A DNA stretch of 64,000 nucleotides from Opisthorchis felineus. Lineage: Eukaryota > Platyhelminthes > Trematoda > Opisthorchiida > Opisthorchiidae. Both the position numbers and the translations under genes were made by a program. Numbering within the stretch: the first letter of the stretch is position 1; each line of letters opens with the position of its first letter. Below the pieces are notes generated by a model. It did no database searches and was not told the origin of the DNA. It saw only the letters and a program-made list of their open reading frames with translations. The stretch is from the NCBI GenBank assembly GCA_004794785.1, contig SJOL01001579.1, positions 44,780-108,779 on the forward strand, read 5' to 3'. Positions 15,601 to 30,600 of the stretch are shown one piece after another.

Positions 15601-18600
15601 TGTTGACGGTAGCGCATTTTACAACATTATTTCGACTCATTCTTCACGCTGTTTTATCCTTTTGATATTCTATGCTGACAGGCCAACTGCCCGTGGAACG
15701 GTTTCAGGACGGATTTGTCTCACCTTGCGTTCCAGACCATAAGAATAATCACTTGAATGCACCCCTTCAGGTGGATCCTTGCTCCACATCCGTACCGGCC
15801 TACTTGAATGCGACCGCCGCACTTCCGCCACCTGGTCCAGTGAGCAAACCCAAACAGCCGAGGTTAAATTTGAATGCTGCTTGCAGTGATCAGTCAAACA
15901 AAGTGCCCGATGATTTCTTCACCGTGCGATCTAAGACACCCGAACCCACAACCTGTACTCCTGAACCTTTCAAGATCATTCGTCAGGTACAGTTATAATA
16001 TCTGATCGTATCGTGATGGTTGGCGATAAAGGACGCTGAATGTTTGGAACGTAATAAGCCCCACTCGCTCTTAATTGAATCATTCGACTGAGCCTCCTCA
16101 TGTTTTCGACTTAATTTACGGAAAACTGCATTTTGGATTATCCGACTGTCTTCTGACACGTCGCATGTTTTTTTCAGCTATTTCATGCATTTCCTTGCCT
16201 CATCAAGGTCTTGTTTATCCTTGTGATATGTTTTTATTGACAAAACGCCTTAAGAATATAACCAGTTGAAAAGCGTAAAAATCTAACGCGTCGATGACAT
16301 TCATTTATCTTATGATCGTTGCATTACTGACCAGTTGGCATTGGCCTAACCGCACGGAAACCAAACTTAAACACTGATTGCAGAAACATTCAGCAAAACT
16401 CAACTAACCTTAAGATGGCATTGAGTTTTCATTACTTGAATGCCAGAACCTGTAGTTGCTTGCTTTCTACCAGGTCATATTTGTCACACAAAAACGGTCG
16501 TTCAGAGAAACAATCGATATGGGATTTGAGTCCACTCTGGCGCTGTCCCACTATGCTCCTTTCCGAGAAATGATCATTTGCTGATGTCTGCCGTCTGTAA
16601 ACTGTTCTTTCTACGCATCTGACTATCTTACCGAATCGGCTAGCGAAAGTTGGTGAAATATTTACATCTCAACATTTATTAAATCCTGTTGCTGCATTCA
16701 AGTGGACCAGTTCGACACAATGGTTCAATTTTTTCCAGTAGCTGTTGGCTTTGATGTCACACCCAACATGAAACCAGAAGTAGTTCCATTATACAACAAT
16801 GACCAATGTAGGTTGGAAATTGTGGTTTGCGTGATATTATGTATACAGTTAACTTCATTCTGGGTAGACTGTAATTATAAAAAATCGTTCAGTTGTAGCA
16901 CCCTTTCGGTGCCTAGCTGCCATGCCACACGAAGGGTGTTACGAGGGTTGGGATACTGTCAGGTTGCCCAAGCCTAGACAGAGGGAGTCGAGATGCAAAG
17001 GTCTGGTTCGAACCACGGATCTTCCAGTCAGTAAATTCGCGCTCTAACCACTGGGCCATCTCGCTCCAATTATCAAAACATCTCACCTGTTGTCGAAATA
17101 GTGATTGTGTAGCAAAATACACTCATTTGCACACCGATTTGGTCTTGACGGGCGACTCACTGGAACCCAGCTGAATCCCTCGTTTATGATGTTTTCAACA
17201 ACCTTATGAGTAGTGTATCATGTCTATACGGTGATTGCTTAGTTTAATGAAATTTTTCATGGTGATGCCGGGTTTGAACATTGCGATCATGTGATTTCCA
17301 CATATTTGAAAGTACTCTTTTTGCCTCTGACCTTTGACAACCACTCACTGGAGTGGTTGATTTGTTTAAGACCTATAGTAGACGCTCCGGAATCTGAGGA
17401 TCCGTTACCAGCGGGTTGTCGACAGCGAACCCGGTGCCGCAGTGCTTGATCGATCGCAATCCATCTCACATGAAGTGATTTCAAATTAGACATGCGGAAG
17501 CCGACCGAACCTGAAGGACTCGATGGACCACGAGCTAGCATTACTGACTTTTGGTGAATAATACTTTTTTTCTACGGTTTATCATGGGAATCTCGGGCAT
17601 ATCATATATAATCAATGGGAAAAACGCTGCCGAAACACTTTCATAGTTGCGTGGGAGTACTAGTATAACCGAAGAATACATTTCAAAAAAATGTCTCACA
17701 CATGCAGGGCAACTTTTGCCCAACAACACATATGCTACGCCTTTCCGATCAGTCGCCAACTTCGCACTTATTCTGGCGTGTGACTCAAAATAACTTGTAA
17801 CTTGGTTTGACGTTCCTCTGAACAACCGTAGAACAAGCCCAAGAAAGTTTCAGGGTACTCGCAAGTTCAGATGAGTTTAACGAAGTGACGCACAACGTGC
17901 GTGTTTTTCTAGGGTAGACCTATGGGATACAAATTCTTTTTCCAGCTACAACTCTTGGACCGTTTTCTCAATGCTTTCTGCATGAGGATACCAGCACTTT
18001 ATTTCCGGCAAATGCTCATAGCGCTCTGCAGTCGAGTTACGTCCAACTCGACAATTTCCTTGCAAGTAACCGATGATTTGAATTCAACAATAACTCGTTG
18101 GGAGGAGGGACGGAAACCTCTTGTCCGCTGCAACCCCTTCGTCACTCGACTCTTCTCGCTAGAATACCGTTATATTTCGCTCAACCAAGTACGATCCGGA
18201 AGGCATCACAAAGAATACGCGTTCTCATGAATTATCGTTTTCACAACGTGAATCTTGATTGTGCTATACATCCTCTTCTCTACCTTGGTAATCCGTCGCT
18301 TCCTGTCTACAGCTTTTCTTTTACCATATACGGAAGAAAGCAATCCTTGAGTTCCACTAACCAAAGCAACGCACCGGTATTACAGCTTAGTTGATATTCC
18401 ATTTGAACCGAGGCGGTTCGGCTGTCGGCCGATACCGAAACGCTGAAGAGTATTGTGATACTTCTTGATGCCCATATTGTTCACCAAGGAGAGAACCGCC
18501 AGTGTGAGTGCGTACAATAACAGAGGCATTCTGACTGATGAAAGTTTATCAGTCAACCGGAAACCGAACGAAATCCCGGATACAATGCACATATCAGTAA

Positions 18601-21600
18601 AATGAAGGGTACGCAAGCCTAGTTGATACGCATGTGCAAACTAAACTGAAGATGAAATTTCCGTTAACCGTCACCGTAGTGTTGAGGGGAAACCGGAGCC
18701 TATAAAATTTTAGTGAGTTGCGTAACATTTCGCCAAACCATTGTTATGATAAGTGCTGTCACTTTGCCGTACCTTTATCCACTCACCCGACCTGTATGTC
18801 TGTCACCGTAGCGCGGATACGTTTTGTGGTGGTTCACGATTTTGTTGTTGCTCTTGGGACAAATTTTCGCCTTGTTGCTTAGTTTTTACTTTCATCCATC
18901 TTAAGGAAGCGGAATCCAAACGTCTACTCTGTGAAGCTTTGACGGAGGCGAAAGATAGTATCGTTCTTGCATGGCACAAGCAACTGACGAAAAGCGGCGC
19001 ACGATTGCCTCTTTCCGCTCCTCGAACCGTATCACCACCGCCACTTACAGAAAACGCTGAAATTGCGCTAGATTCGAACAACTCTTCCTCTCCGCCATTG
19101 TCTCAGCATGAAAAGATGGAATTGGAGCTGCTGGAGGTGAGTGTATTGACAGCGAGTGCAGCCTCTATATTCATCGATCCCACCTGTTAAAACTAGAGAT
19201 ATGTATGTACCGAGAGATTGTGAAGCATCCAGTCATACTTCATAGTGGTGGTTTCATATGATATTGTGTTTGCATACACTGTTAATACCATAGTAGCATA
19301 GAATAAATATTATATATTTATGATAGAGGTAGCCGTAGGTTGAGCTATCCTTCACTGGGTTGCACTGAACGTTGACTGTTCGGACGCGAACTGAGACTCG
19401 CAACATTTCTTAGCCGCACACACGTTTCGACAGGCGGAGCTAACGGCACAGCACTGATCGGGGCTCTGTGTGTGATAGACATGAACTGTGCGTGTTTATG
19501 TCGAAACCGACACCGTTCTACATGGATGGTGAATTAAATTCGGTCACTCACATATGCATGGGTGTTTAGTGTTAGTGCGTTTTAATAGCAAGAGCCGCTC
19601 TACCTAACCTTATTACGAAGACACATTTCGTTTCTACAGTGCGCACAACTAATGCTTCACTCACCCTGTTTACGCGCACACACACACAAGACGTGCACCA
19701 GCTCACGAACACGCTGTCAGTAGTAATAAAACATTTCTTTGGTTAAAACAGAATGACGGCATGGTTCAGCTGCCCGGCCGTAAATCTATCGCTTGTTTAC
19801 CTAACCCTTCTGAAAGAATGAAGACATTTCAGGATACTTCCATCCCCTATAATCTTGCCATCGACTGCTGTATCGATATGCATGGAACGCAGACAGGATG
19901 TAGACGTAACAACAGTTGAAGTACTCAAGGACAAGTCTTAGGTAGGTCCAAATTTCTAATTGTATGGTTGGTAGGTGTTCTTCTGGTATAAAACCTGTGA
20001 ACTTATAACAGGTTTACTTGTGAGGAGGGAAGATATCCACTGATCTGCATGTACTCTTTGCTCCAAATCACACATCTCAATACAAGAACAGATGTGCTTT
20101 TATTAGTGAGTACACATCACCGAACAGTAACTCGGAGGAAATGATCAAATGAATCATTAGTGGACTGCAAGATCAACCGGCACGCAGGCCCACATCTGCC
20201 TGGGTTTTGTTGGAGACAGGAGTTGTGTTCGCAGTTACGGCGGAGAATATAAGGTTGGCGACGTCTAGCTGATGAAGAGGACACTAAGTGTTCTGAAGCT
20301 TTCAATCCGTTTTCTGTTGACTGGAAAATGCCGGCTGAGCGAATGACGTAAACATCGTTCTATTCAGCCAATATATGTATATTTGTCAACACACCTGCAG
20401 CTGAATTAGTATACAACTGGATCTTACTGTGTTAAAAAAGGAAATTCATTCAGTCTTTACTGAAAAGTACTATGATCAACATCGTTATCTTAACCTTTTG
20501 GTGAAAAACCTGTATCACCCAACGACAGTATGATTAATGGAATGCTAGTGCCTAGATAATCGTTAGTCGAGTCAACAACCATAGTTGTCGCTATCAGGTT
20601 TTCTGGCCATCTGTTGCATTTCCAACGGCACTACATATCTAGTTGGCTAAACTTATTTTATTTTTTTGTGCACACAGTGTCTGTATCGTATGTTGTTGAA
20701 TCACCTACGTGGAGGTTCGCTCTGGAGTACAATGAGCAGGTTCGTTGCACAGTCGTTTGGTTCGGAGATCTCATCATCTATGTGCCGAATCGGCGAATCT
20801 CCCGAAGACGGACTGACTCGAGACTTCTGTACCATCATCAAGAAGCTCCAATTGCAAAGTTATCGGGATGATGTGGCCTTGTATCCTTCTTCATGGCTCT
20901 TCACATACTTGTATTCAGCATTGGGAAAGCTGTGGCGTTCTGCTGAGGCACCGTTGTGTAAAGCACTTCGTGGTCCACACGCTGTGTTGGCTTGGTATCA
21001 ATTCATTCAAGATGCGGTAGTATGTGCACTTGACCAGTTGAATGGTAGGTTTCAGCACTATTCGTCATACGCCTCAATTGACGCCATTTAACTGAAGATT
21101 CTTGAAAAGCAGCGATTTTATTGGTCTCCACGGAAACTTTTGTGTTATTTTCTGGTGTTGCACTCTTGTTCCCGTTGCTACCTGACCGGATATCGATTTG
21201 CACTCAAACATACGTAACGAATCTTTCCTGGACTGTCTGTCATCATGTAAGTTCATCTCTAGTGCATGTAGCGTCGCAACAGTTGAGCCTAGATCATCAA
21301 CCAGACTATGCCAGCCACTGTTCGCAGTCAAAACAGCTGGCATGCAGGTTCGCTCACTCGGCGCTCTAGGACTGTATCGTCTCAGCACACTACAGAGTTG
21401 GAAAATAACTTGAGGGCTTCAAGCACTTTTGAAGCCCGCGATATCTAGCAATACGTGTGACTAATCAACCGGGTCTAGAGCTATACATCTTTAGCATCGC
21501 AGATTCATATCAGGCCACCAGGTTTGACTACCTTCTCGATCGACGTCTTCTAACAAATTCCCCTAGGTGTATATTCGACTTAGCGATTAACCTGATAGCG

Positions 21601-24600
21601 TGTGAGTTACTTTACCCTTAAATTTTCGGAAAAAGAATTCGTCGTCTGCAGTGTGTCCCGATGTAGTGTATCCAGTCAAATCTGTGTGACGAATCACACT
21701 GGCTATTGACGTCGACTATTCTCAGCACCACCGATTCAACTCATAAGTGAACTTTTCTATTCGAGTAGGATTGTGTTACCCCACTTTTACCAGCGATCGC
21801 AATTCAAGTGAATACGCCTTGTGCCTGTCTCCTGCATGCTGTTCACATCCCTAGTTAGTTTCATTACTTTGGCATTAAGGTCACGCTGTTCTCTGAGTAG
21901 TTTGGTATCGGGTTCAACCAGGTGCCTGTTGCAGACTGGAAGCAGTTATTGACTATGTCTAGGATTCACGGTGTTCAAACTGATTGACGTCTAAAATCTA
22001 CAAAACCCAATTCCTCCAATAAAATGGGTTTCTCAAAGGTGTTTTTGCAAAGGTCACGTCAATGAAATTGGCTGGATGCCTACACTGTCAGGATTTGCGC
22101 AAAAATGTACCATTCCTTATCGAAAATATTATTGAAAATCTCGAAAAATGAAATTATCAGACCATACCTCCAAACAGGTGAACTGTGGATAAAGACGCTA
22201 AGATATCAGCAAGTTAAACAGAACCTGTTCACTTCAGTACTGTTGTGTGAAGATGTTTGAATCTCAGATGGTAACTAGGGAAAACATTTGGAAATGGCGA
22301 CTTCCAGCCCAGTTAAAGTAGTAATCATGTTGTCGTCATTCCCTCTAGTAAAACATTCCCGGCGTTAACGTACGATGAGCAAGACTCTTCTGCCGATTTC
22401 TCCCGGGGGAGCTGGGCAGAAGCATGTTTTTTTAACTTTCGTTCATGACTACCTTTACAACCTCGCGAGGAGTATTTCGAACCCTACCAAATGAAGTAAG
22501 ATCCCTTTTTCGGCACAACTCTGCCACCCAAAAACAATCACAATACCGAATTAGGGTCTTTACCATCGATCTAGGAATAATAACATTCGTTCACCTGTAA
22601 GACTTTCGATGCGTAACGTCGATCGCTTACATTACAATACGATTGCAACAATCGCTGGCAAAAAATTCCACTCGTCTTATCTTTTTTCCGTAGTTAAACC
22701 GTACTGATATTTTTACAGCCCTTGCTCATCAAAAATCTTCACTTTCGGTTCTTCCGTCATCCACATAGTGGCTGATCAATACATTAATCTAGACGCGACA
22801 AAAGCACACGCACGAACCGATGGGAAGCGTGTTCGTATGCGCCAGGCACGTGCTGAACGTCGCACTGTACAGTTAGGCAGCCGAAAGTCCACTACCGGTC
22901 CACAGTTATCTTCAGCCGAATCAGGAGTGGCTACTCAACGAATTCGTCCGATCAGTTTGGCTGGACAAGCTGGCGTGTTTCAGTCACCAACCGAAAATTA
23001 CCATGAAGAGCCAGTGGAGACGATGGACAATGTCACAGAAACTAATATTGAGTCCTCGCTCCCCGCGACTGCCAATGAAGCTCCTTTTCTGTTGTCTAGC
23101 GCTATTTCATCTGACGTCGAGTCGGATGCTGGTGTACATACGATACTCCGGGAAAGTTCCACGTGAGTTTATTCAACCTACACCTACCGAACATCTATAC
23201 TGAACAATAAGGATTGCACTGTACTGTTTTATTCCTCTGCTGATGTTTTATCGGGTATTACTGGGTTCTGTGTACATTAACTCTTCTAACAACCACTTCC
23301 CTACGAAATTAACTAATCAGGCTGTTTTTCGTATACAACTACCGCAGTTTCAGTTCCAGAATGTTGACGTTTTACAGGTAAACGAACATATAATTGTAGC
23401 GTTCTGGAGTTTATGTTGCCGCGAGCTGCATGATGGAAGGAAATTTCAGTCTTGATTTCCTCTAGGATGTGCGTAGTCCCCACGCAAAAAGTAGTCTTCG
23501 GTTGTTCTGAAGTCACAGTCGTGTAATTTTGCGGACCATTTCCTGTTTTCTTCGTCGTTTGTTTCCTGGAAAGTTGTGAAACCTTAGCGTCGATAGCTGT
23601 CTTTTCACCGTGAATTCACAACGTTCTGGAATTAAAATTACGGAAAACGTGCTTGAAATCCATGGTGGTCAAATAAACTTGTCCTCCAGACACACACAGT
23701 GACTCCAGCTAAGCTGAATCCGCTGTTCTCCATATGTTTGGCCACTCCGAATGGCTCACTAAGGTTGAATTCTCCGATATTTCGATAAAGATGTCATGCA
23801 TTTGGGAATCAGTTACCCGCGTTGCTAGATTTTTTTTTAGTTCTAACCAGAATCCAGGTGGCGTGTTCGGCCTTCTATAAGGTTAGCACATGGATAACTA
23901 TCTGAAAGCGGACAACAGTGCAAACACGTACTCCAAGTCCTGGGACGATTGCGACCGATGAAACATTTCACAACTGCTTGCCTAACAAAACAACCGAGTG
24001 TCGGGTGATAGCGCATGAACTGCACTCCTTGTTGGGAAAACTACGACCTCTCAGTAGGGGGAGTAGACAGTTATCAACACATCACTCATCCTTTCGTAAC
24101 ATAGCTGTTTGCTACAGCTAGCAGGTAGTCACCCACGAAATAAGAAGTACTTCGGTAAATCAATTGATCTACCTGTGATAAGCGTTTACTGCATACCGTG
24201 AGCCGCACCAACTGCGCCCAGTTTATTTAATTTGGCAAAGCATGAAGTGCTGCGTACTTGGTGCCTTTTCGAATTAATTGCTTCATTTACACCAAATTGC
24301 GATGCAAATGAAAAATCAATCCTCTTAGTGGCATTGCTTTCTACGGAAATCCGCATTACCAAATTTCCGGTGGACTCCACAAATCTCTTATTTACCCAAG
24401 GCGTCGAGTTTTTCAAAGTCGAATATTATTTGAACATTGTTAATTGAGACGTAAGAGAGACTAGTTACCTTTCAATCGTGTCTGACCGAAATCTCTTTCG
24501 GCAGATCGTGTGCAGTATTGCAGTAAAAATACTAGGGATTCTACCCCACTCTCTTCAGTCCTCGAAATCCAGCTGACGATCGGTTTGTTAATCGCAACAC

Positions 24601-27600
24601 GGGCGATCATCGCACAACGGAATTACTTCTCCAGTTGATTCCCATCTTATTTTCTGTACGGTATCTTTTCAAAATAATTAGACCCTCTGTAACAGATGGG
24701 AATATTTTCACTGTTGACAGATTAAAAGTCAAGTATGCGCGCCTGGTTTCTGAATACAACGAGCTGTTCAGGATCGCAATCGCTCAGAAAGAAATGGACA
24801 TTGAAGAACTCCGGTAAACCATCTTGTTTGTTTACCACTCTTGCATGCGTCTGAAACGCCAGCCAATCGATTCTATTGTACACATACTCGTTACCATTAT
24901 TTATCTCATCTGCTTATCGATTGCACACACACTACGTAATAGTTTGATTTTTACTGATGTTATTTACATACTCTGTAACAGTGGAAAAGACCTATTCGGG
25001 AAATTATTTGGTCTTTCGGCAGGGCTCCAGGACCTACGCCGTAACCCACGTAAACAGTCTTATCTATTACACCGATCGGTTCACCTTCAAGAATGATTTT
25101 GGGTTTGATCCCACTCAATCTTGTAGCAACAGTTTACACCGTACAGGTGCGAAGCGCGTACCGAACTGTGCAGCAGGATTAATTGGGGCGAAATGGTCTA
25201 GTGTTTGGAGCGCTAATTTACTGACCGGAAGGTCCGTGGTTCGAACCCGACCTCTGCCTCTCGACTTTCCCTGTCTGGGCTTGGGCAACCTGGCAGTATC
25301 CCAGTCTACGTGCTTCCTTCTGTTGGCATGGCAGCTAGGCACCGAAAGAGTGCTACAGCTTAACGATTTTTTATCGGTAAAGTGGTTACTTGCAACCCAC
25401 TGCGCGTAATCTGTTTACTGATCTTGAGTATTATTCATCGTCAACGACAACAGAACACCAATAATTGACGGTACCCGCCTGTGACACCAGAAAGCACTGC
25501 GTGTGGCAGAGAGTTTCAACATTGGCTGCTGTTGGTTTAATAAAATTCACCACGAATACTGCCACACTTACTTGTGCACCACGCGAACCGTTCAAACACG
25601 ATCGCTCTATGCGTAATCTGACAACACCGCTTTATTATACACGTCTTTAAGTCAGCTAAACGTGCGTTTTCACTGTACTGAAATTAGGCCATAAACTCCT
25701 TTCAAATCCTCTCGGTCACACTTTAGAGGTTAAGACGAGGAGTTGCGTCACAGAAAACACTTCTTTACCCATATGTCATTTTCTGGTGTCTTCTACTGTA
25801 ATCACATGGGTGTTTGGTGATACGACGGTTTGTTCACCTCATGAGTGCATTCAGCAGCACACATTGATCGGTCATTTGTTTTGGATCATAATTATCAAAT
25901 CGGCTGCAAACCATGTACGTGCTTTGCAGTGGTCACCAAAGTTTTTGTCCGACGATGACCTGGAAACTGGGATTTAATTGGTGCGAATCGAATGTGTCAG
26001 CTGATATCAGTGGCGGCTGAGTCCAAGGGTTGCGGTTGAGGGAGATCGGGATGTGAAGTGCATTGAAGTCAATAGCTTGAATGCATGTGCACCATTGATC
26101 CCTCAGCTTGTCTGTAATCATTAGTGCCCGTTCTCGAACAGACCACAATGAACAGCGCAGCTAGGTTTGCTAGGTCATTGATTCACTTCTTGGTTGTTCT
26201 CCACCCTCTGCATGGTTTGGCAAAGAAGACTGCTCGAGGAAATCGATTCATTGGCGTACGAAGCACATGAGCAAGCCGGCGCAACATGTGGTCTCCTTCG
26301 GCATTGTCAAATTTAATATTTCGATTAGACTCGGGTAACACTCCGAAGGCACTGATGACCAAGCACTTAAAGTTTTTTCAACCTCAGTGCGCAGTCGTCA
26401 GGCTTCTGACCCACACAACGATGTGGAGCGCACTACCACACTGAATGGTTGGATCTTGACTTATAGGATTATGTCCTATATAAGTTACAGATGTTTTTAC
26501 GTAGCAAAAGACGCTATCTGCATACCGAACTAATCGTTCCTTCCCTAAAGACGAAAACTTTCAGCCTTGAGGAATACACCGGTGCATTATGGGCGGTGCT
26601 TACTTCGGTTGAAATTTTTCTATGTTTGGCAGAAAAGATAGATCGAAATAATAATATTGATAATAATAATAATCGAAATAAACGAATTCATGATAGCGGG
26701 TTGTTCAAAGTTAAGGTAAAGAATTCCCATAACCCCAACAAGTATCATGCGTACTGAAGTGGAACAGAATAATAGAACTATACGGTTTACTTTCTTTTCT
26801 TCCACAGCCACGTTGTTCCAGAATTCACATGCCATAGCCTCGGTGAGTGAACTGAGACCGTTCCTTCCGTTTTCTCACAGAAAAACCATGGGGTGTCACC
26901 CGGTTTATAATTGCCTCTACAAACACGTTACATCACGTAAAAACTGAAGTGTAGGGTGCTACTTAAGTTCCAGTTTTTGTTATACGGGGTGCTCTGAACC
27001 AACACGGAACACTTCGAAACAAACCACTTATATACGGGTTAAGTTGTTGTCTCTCACTATCGGTCCCAAGCAACACTCTGAACCAGAAAAAACTATGGCA
27101 ATCCTCTGATAGATTGGTGACCTGCAACCTCAACCTACGGAGACAAGTCTGCCAGCAGCAACAAGCCATCGGAAAAATGATCGATGAAAAAACACCTAAG
27201 GTCAGTTACTTTCGTTTCCAGTCCTGGGTAAGCTGTATAAGCACCCGCAAAGCCCCCCAACAGCAACGATCTGCCGTGCGGACTTGCCTAGCTCAACGCT
27301 GAAACTGAAGGACTTCTGTAGCGGTTCTGCTGGAAAGATCCTCGTTAATCATCGGATCGCTTCCACATGATAAACCGTCCCTGACAATGAGGGGACTACT
27401 GTTCTTCAGCTGACTCTTTTTTTATCCTTCATACGTACAACATTTCCATCCGGCCAAGGGTAAGAATTTCGTTGGCTCATACCAGAATCCTCGGACAGCG
27501 GGGCGAGATTGCTCAGTGGTTAGAGCGCGAATTTACTGACTGGAAGGTCCGTGGCTCGAAGCCGACCTCTGCAACTCGACTTCTGTCTAGGCTTGGGCAA

Positions 27601-30600
27601 CCTGGCAGTATCCCAGGCCTCGTGCTTCCTTCTGGTGGCATGGCAGCTAGGCACCAAATGGGTGCTACATGTGAACTACGCACAGTCTTCAATTTTAGCC
27701 CCTTAAGTACTAGCTGCACGGATTGGAACGCCACAACTGATAGAAATTTATCGGTTCGATGCCGTGCGTGTCTCCACGGATGGAATAGAATGAAGTGTCA
27801 TATTTTATGAAATCGGTATATTGAACAATCTTTGCATCCCTCCTAACTAGGTTTTTTTTCGGAAAAGCTCGAGATACTGTCGATCCGAGGTGGTAGTGCT
27901 CACAGCTACACTACTAGATAAAGCCATTTAGCATGAGAATCGGTTTCCCATGTGAATCATATTGGGAGATTGACGAAATTCCGCTGATTGCTCACCCTTT
28001 TCGGGTTTCATTTCAATCATTACCATTCAAGAACACAGCAAGTTGAATTTACGGAGGCCTAACACCTAGTTTGCATAAAAACACTGCGCATTGGCACGAG
28101 TGTTCATTGCCTGCATCACGTGAATAAGCAAATCTTGACAGGGCACAGAAAGGAGCAAATAGACATCAAAACGCCAATCTACTTAGAAGTAGACAAATTT
28201 CAAAAATCAAAACACTAGTCAGCGTCGGTCTGCCACTGGAATGATCAACTTCTCAGACACTTTGTAGCATAAGCGGGTACTGTCAGATAGCGTTCACTGG
28301 GAAATTCTTGTTTTTTATCATTCTGCCACCAAGGTATATTTATCCCATCGGTGTCGCCCAGCGCATCGTATTTTGGATTAAAACGCACTACCAAGCACCT
28401 CTTGGTCATTTCTAGCGCACACACGTCGACCACTGTCCATAGTAAAAAAAACATACCACCTACTTATGTTGGCGCTGTGGTGTGATAATTTTGTGCGTGG
28501 TGTAATTTGGGGTGCGCTGTACGTTTAAAATGCTGCGCTGAATGACTTCGTTATTTGGTGAAGTATCTGCTCTCATTCGGTTTCAGTAGGGAAGAACGGG
28601 ATTAGGCTCTTTAATCGCTCGATAAGGTGATCGCGTTTCAGGAACTATACACTGCTCTTTCAGCGTACCGTTTAGCTGCTCGATTGCCTTCGATGGTTCC
28701 CACCTCCGTAGCTCCTGAAATCCTTTATTGAGGTCTCGTACACTAGACACTAGAAGTCCTCTTTTTAGCACCCTAATGCATACAATATGTGCAATGCTGA
28801 TGAGCACGCTGTCTCAAACAAACCATAGTAAGCCTGAACAGTGTGACACCGAAATTGCAAAACGTTGCTTACAATTCATTTTCTATCGATGGAATGAACA
28901 TCAACCAGATTCTATCTAGCGGACCACACGGAACTACTACGAGAGGTGGCAGCTGCGTTGTGAATGGAGAAATTCGACATTAGCCGCAATTTGTGCCACA
29001 GTTTAAATGTTTTGCTATCAGACCAAAAGTTTCGCCATTTTTCTCGCTGGCTGATCGATCTCCAATTGTGTTTTCCCCTTTCCGTTTTAGAGGCGAGTAC
29101 TGGTTTCCCGAATGTTCGGACCTGGCTGGAAAGCTTAGATCTCAATCAGGACGATTTGGAAACGGTAAGTAACTGAAGGGTGTAAATTCTAAATGTTTTT
29201 CGGTCGAAACCGAGAGGTTGCTTCCGTCCTCGTCGGGTTTTGAGTTCAAAAATTGTCCGAGCATTGTGTGAACGCGTATTGCTCTCTTCGAACTAGAACA
29301 CTCGATGATTGTGGATTACTTCCATTAGTCGACTAGTGGCTTACTTTGTCTGGTATAGTGTCCTTGATATATATATATCCTGCTAACGGTTCCCAGTTTC
29401 GAGCGGTCGATTTGGAGAACAAACTGCTTCTACAGTTAAATTAATCAAGAGTTCATTTACTGTGGACCTAAATGCATTCAAAAAGATGTGCATCGTTTTG
29501 CTGTGCGACGAAAACCTAAATGAAACCAGTCTACAGTATTGCTCCCCATCACGTATGACGCAGCATCTCACCATACCTATTTCAGAAGCAACCACGAGAT
29601 GAATCGAAAGCACCATCGCACGACCAACGGCAAGCAAGGTATGCAGCCTTGGAGCCATAAAGCCAATTACGTGCCGGAGAAACCTGACAGTTGGTTCGAT
29701 TCGAGCATAATGTAGAGTTTGCAGTTACAACCTTAATTTTACTGTAGAAACATAGGGGAGGAAACCTCAAATGAACATTTCCAAATCTCCTCACATTACC
29801 AACAGACTGGACTTTCGTCTGAACAAAAGTATCCTAGGTTACCACCCAATCCTTATCAATGGGGATACAAATGTGCAACTAGATGTCAATGGACATCCTT
29901 TCCTATGTATCTAGCTTAAACAACCTCCCTAAGTGAGGTCGCTTCCTCGCGAAGTCAACGACAGCGTTCCTTTACCCCTAAAAAAGTAATCCCCAACCTC
30001 CCTCTTGAGTGCCACTGTGAATCGATAAGGTTCATCCTTTCCTCTAAATACCCGCTTCCATTAACCAGTGCAGTGAGTCACGGGGGGGGAGTGAGACTCT
30101 GTAGAACTGCGCATGATTTTATGGGACTAAAATTTCCGGCACTGGAACAACACGTCAAATTTTGTGGTGGCAGGAAAAGTTTCGCAATTGTTTACTACTG
30201 TTCCGCATTCCAGTTGGCTTCCAATATAACCGATGAATCCGATTTCCTTGCCATGGGCACGAAGGAAGACCTTTATCGCATGAACTTGCAGTAAGTCAGT
30301 CTTGTGGTGTAATTCTGTGTTTTGGTTTTATTCTTTGTATCTCTATCTGTGTCCAGGATGTGTAGGCTCTCTACAACACAACTTGTGGTCAATCTCTAAT
30401 AATGTTTCTTTTTCATGGATTTCATTTGGCGGCTTTTCATCTTCAATTGAATCAGACTATTACCCTGTTTCGGCTATCTCTACTGAAAACAAGAATCGCG
30501 GTCCACAGGGGTGCATTTCACTCGATTGCATTGCCCTTTTTGATGTCTGACAAGTTTTTCCCGTCTGCATTCGCTCCTTGTGATCGGTGCAGGTTATCTT

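Noticed and set aside
16990..17067. tRNA-like sequences (also at 25185, 27500, 31586, 38206, 55213, 57064, 62785)
   Set aside because: Box A and box B are present but a full cloverleaf with a clear anticodon arm is not, and each is fused to the same 110-bp body. They are SINEs, not tRNA genes.
20269..20298. Hammerhead-like CTGATGA followed by a stable hairpin and GAAG
   Set aside because: The hairpin (AGGACAC-TAA-GTGTTCT) leaves two unpaired bases after the core, the GAAA box is GAAG and no helix I partner is found. Likely chance.
22719..22768. Earlier acceptor TTTTTACAG for the 22.8-kb ASK-like exon
   Set aside because: In the phase delivered by the previous exon it reads into TAG after 16 codons. 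The acceptor at 22767-22768 keeps the frame.
23334..23378. Possible micro-exon ending NVDVLQ before GTAAAC
   Set aside because: Good donor, but adding it breaks the phase between 23162 and 24721, which already join in frame.
24696..24720. Earlier acceptor TCTGTAACAG for the coiled-coil exon
   Set aside because: Gives the wrong phase after the 22769-23162 exon. The acceptor ending at 24720 fits.
28790..28830. CTGATGAGCACGCTGTCTC followed by AAAC
   Set aside because: The invariant G of GAAA is missing and flanks do not pair.
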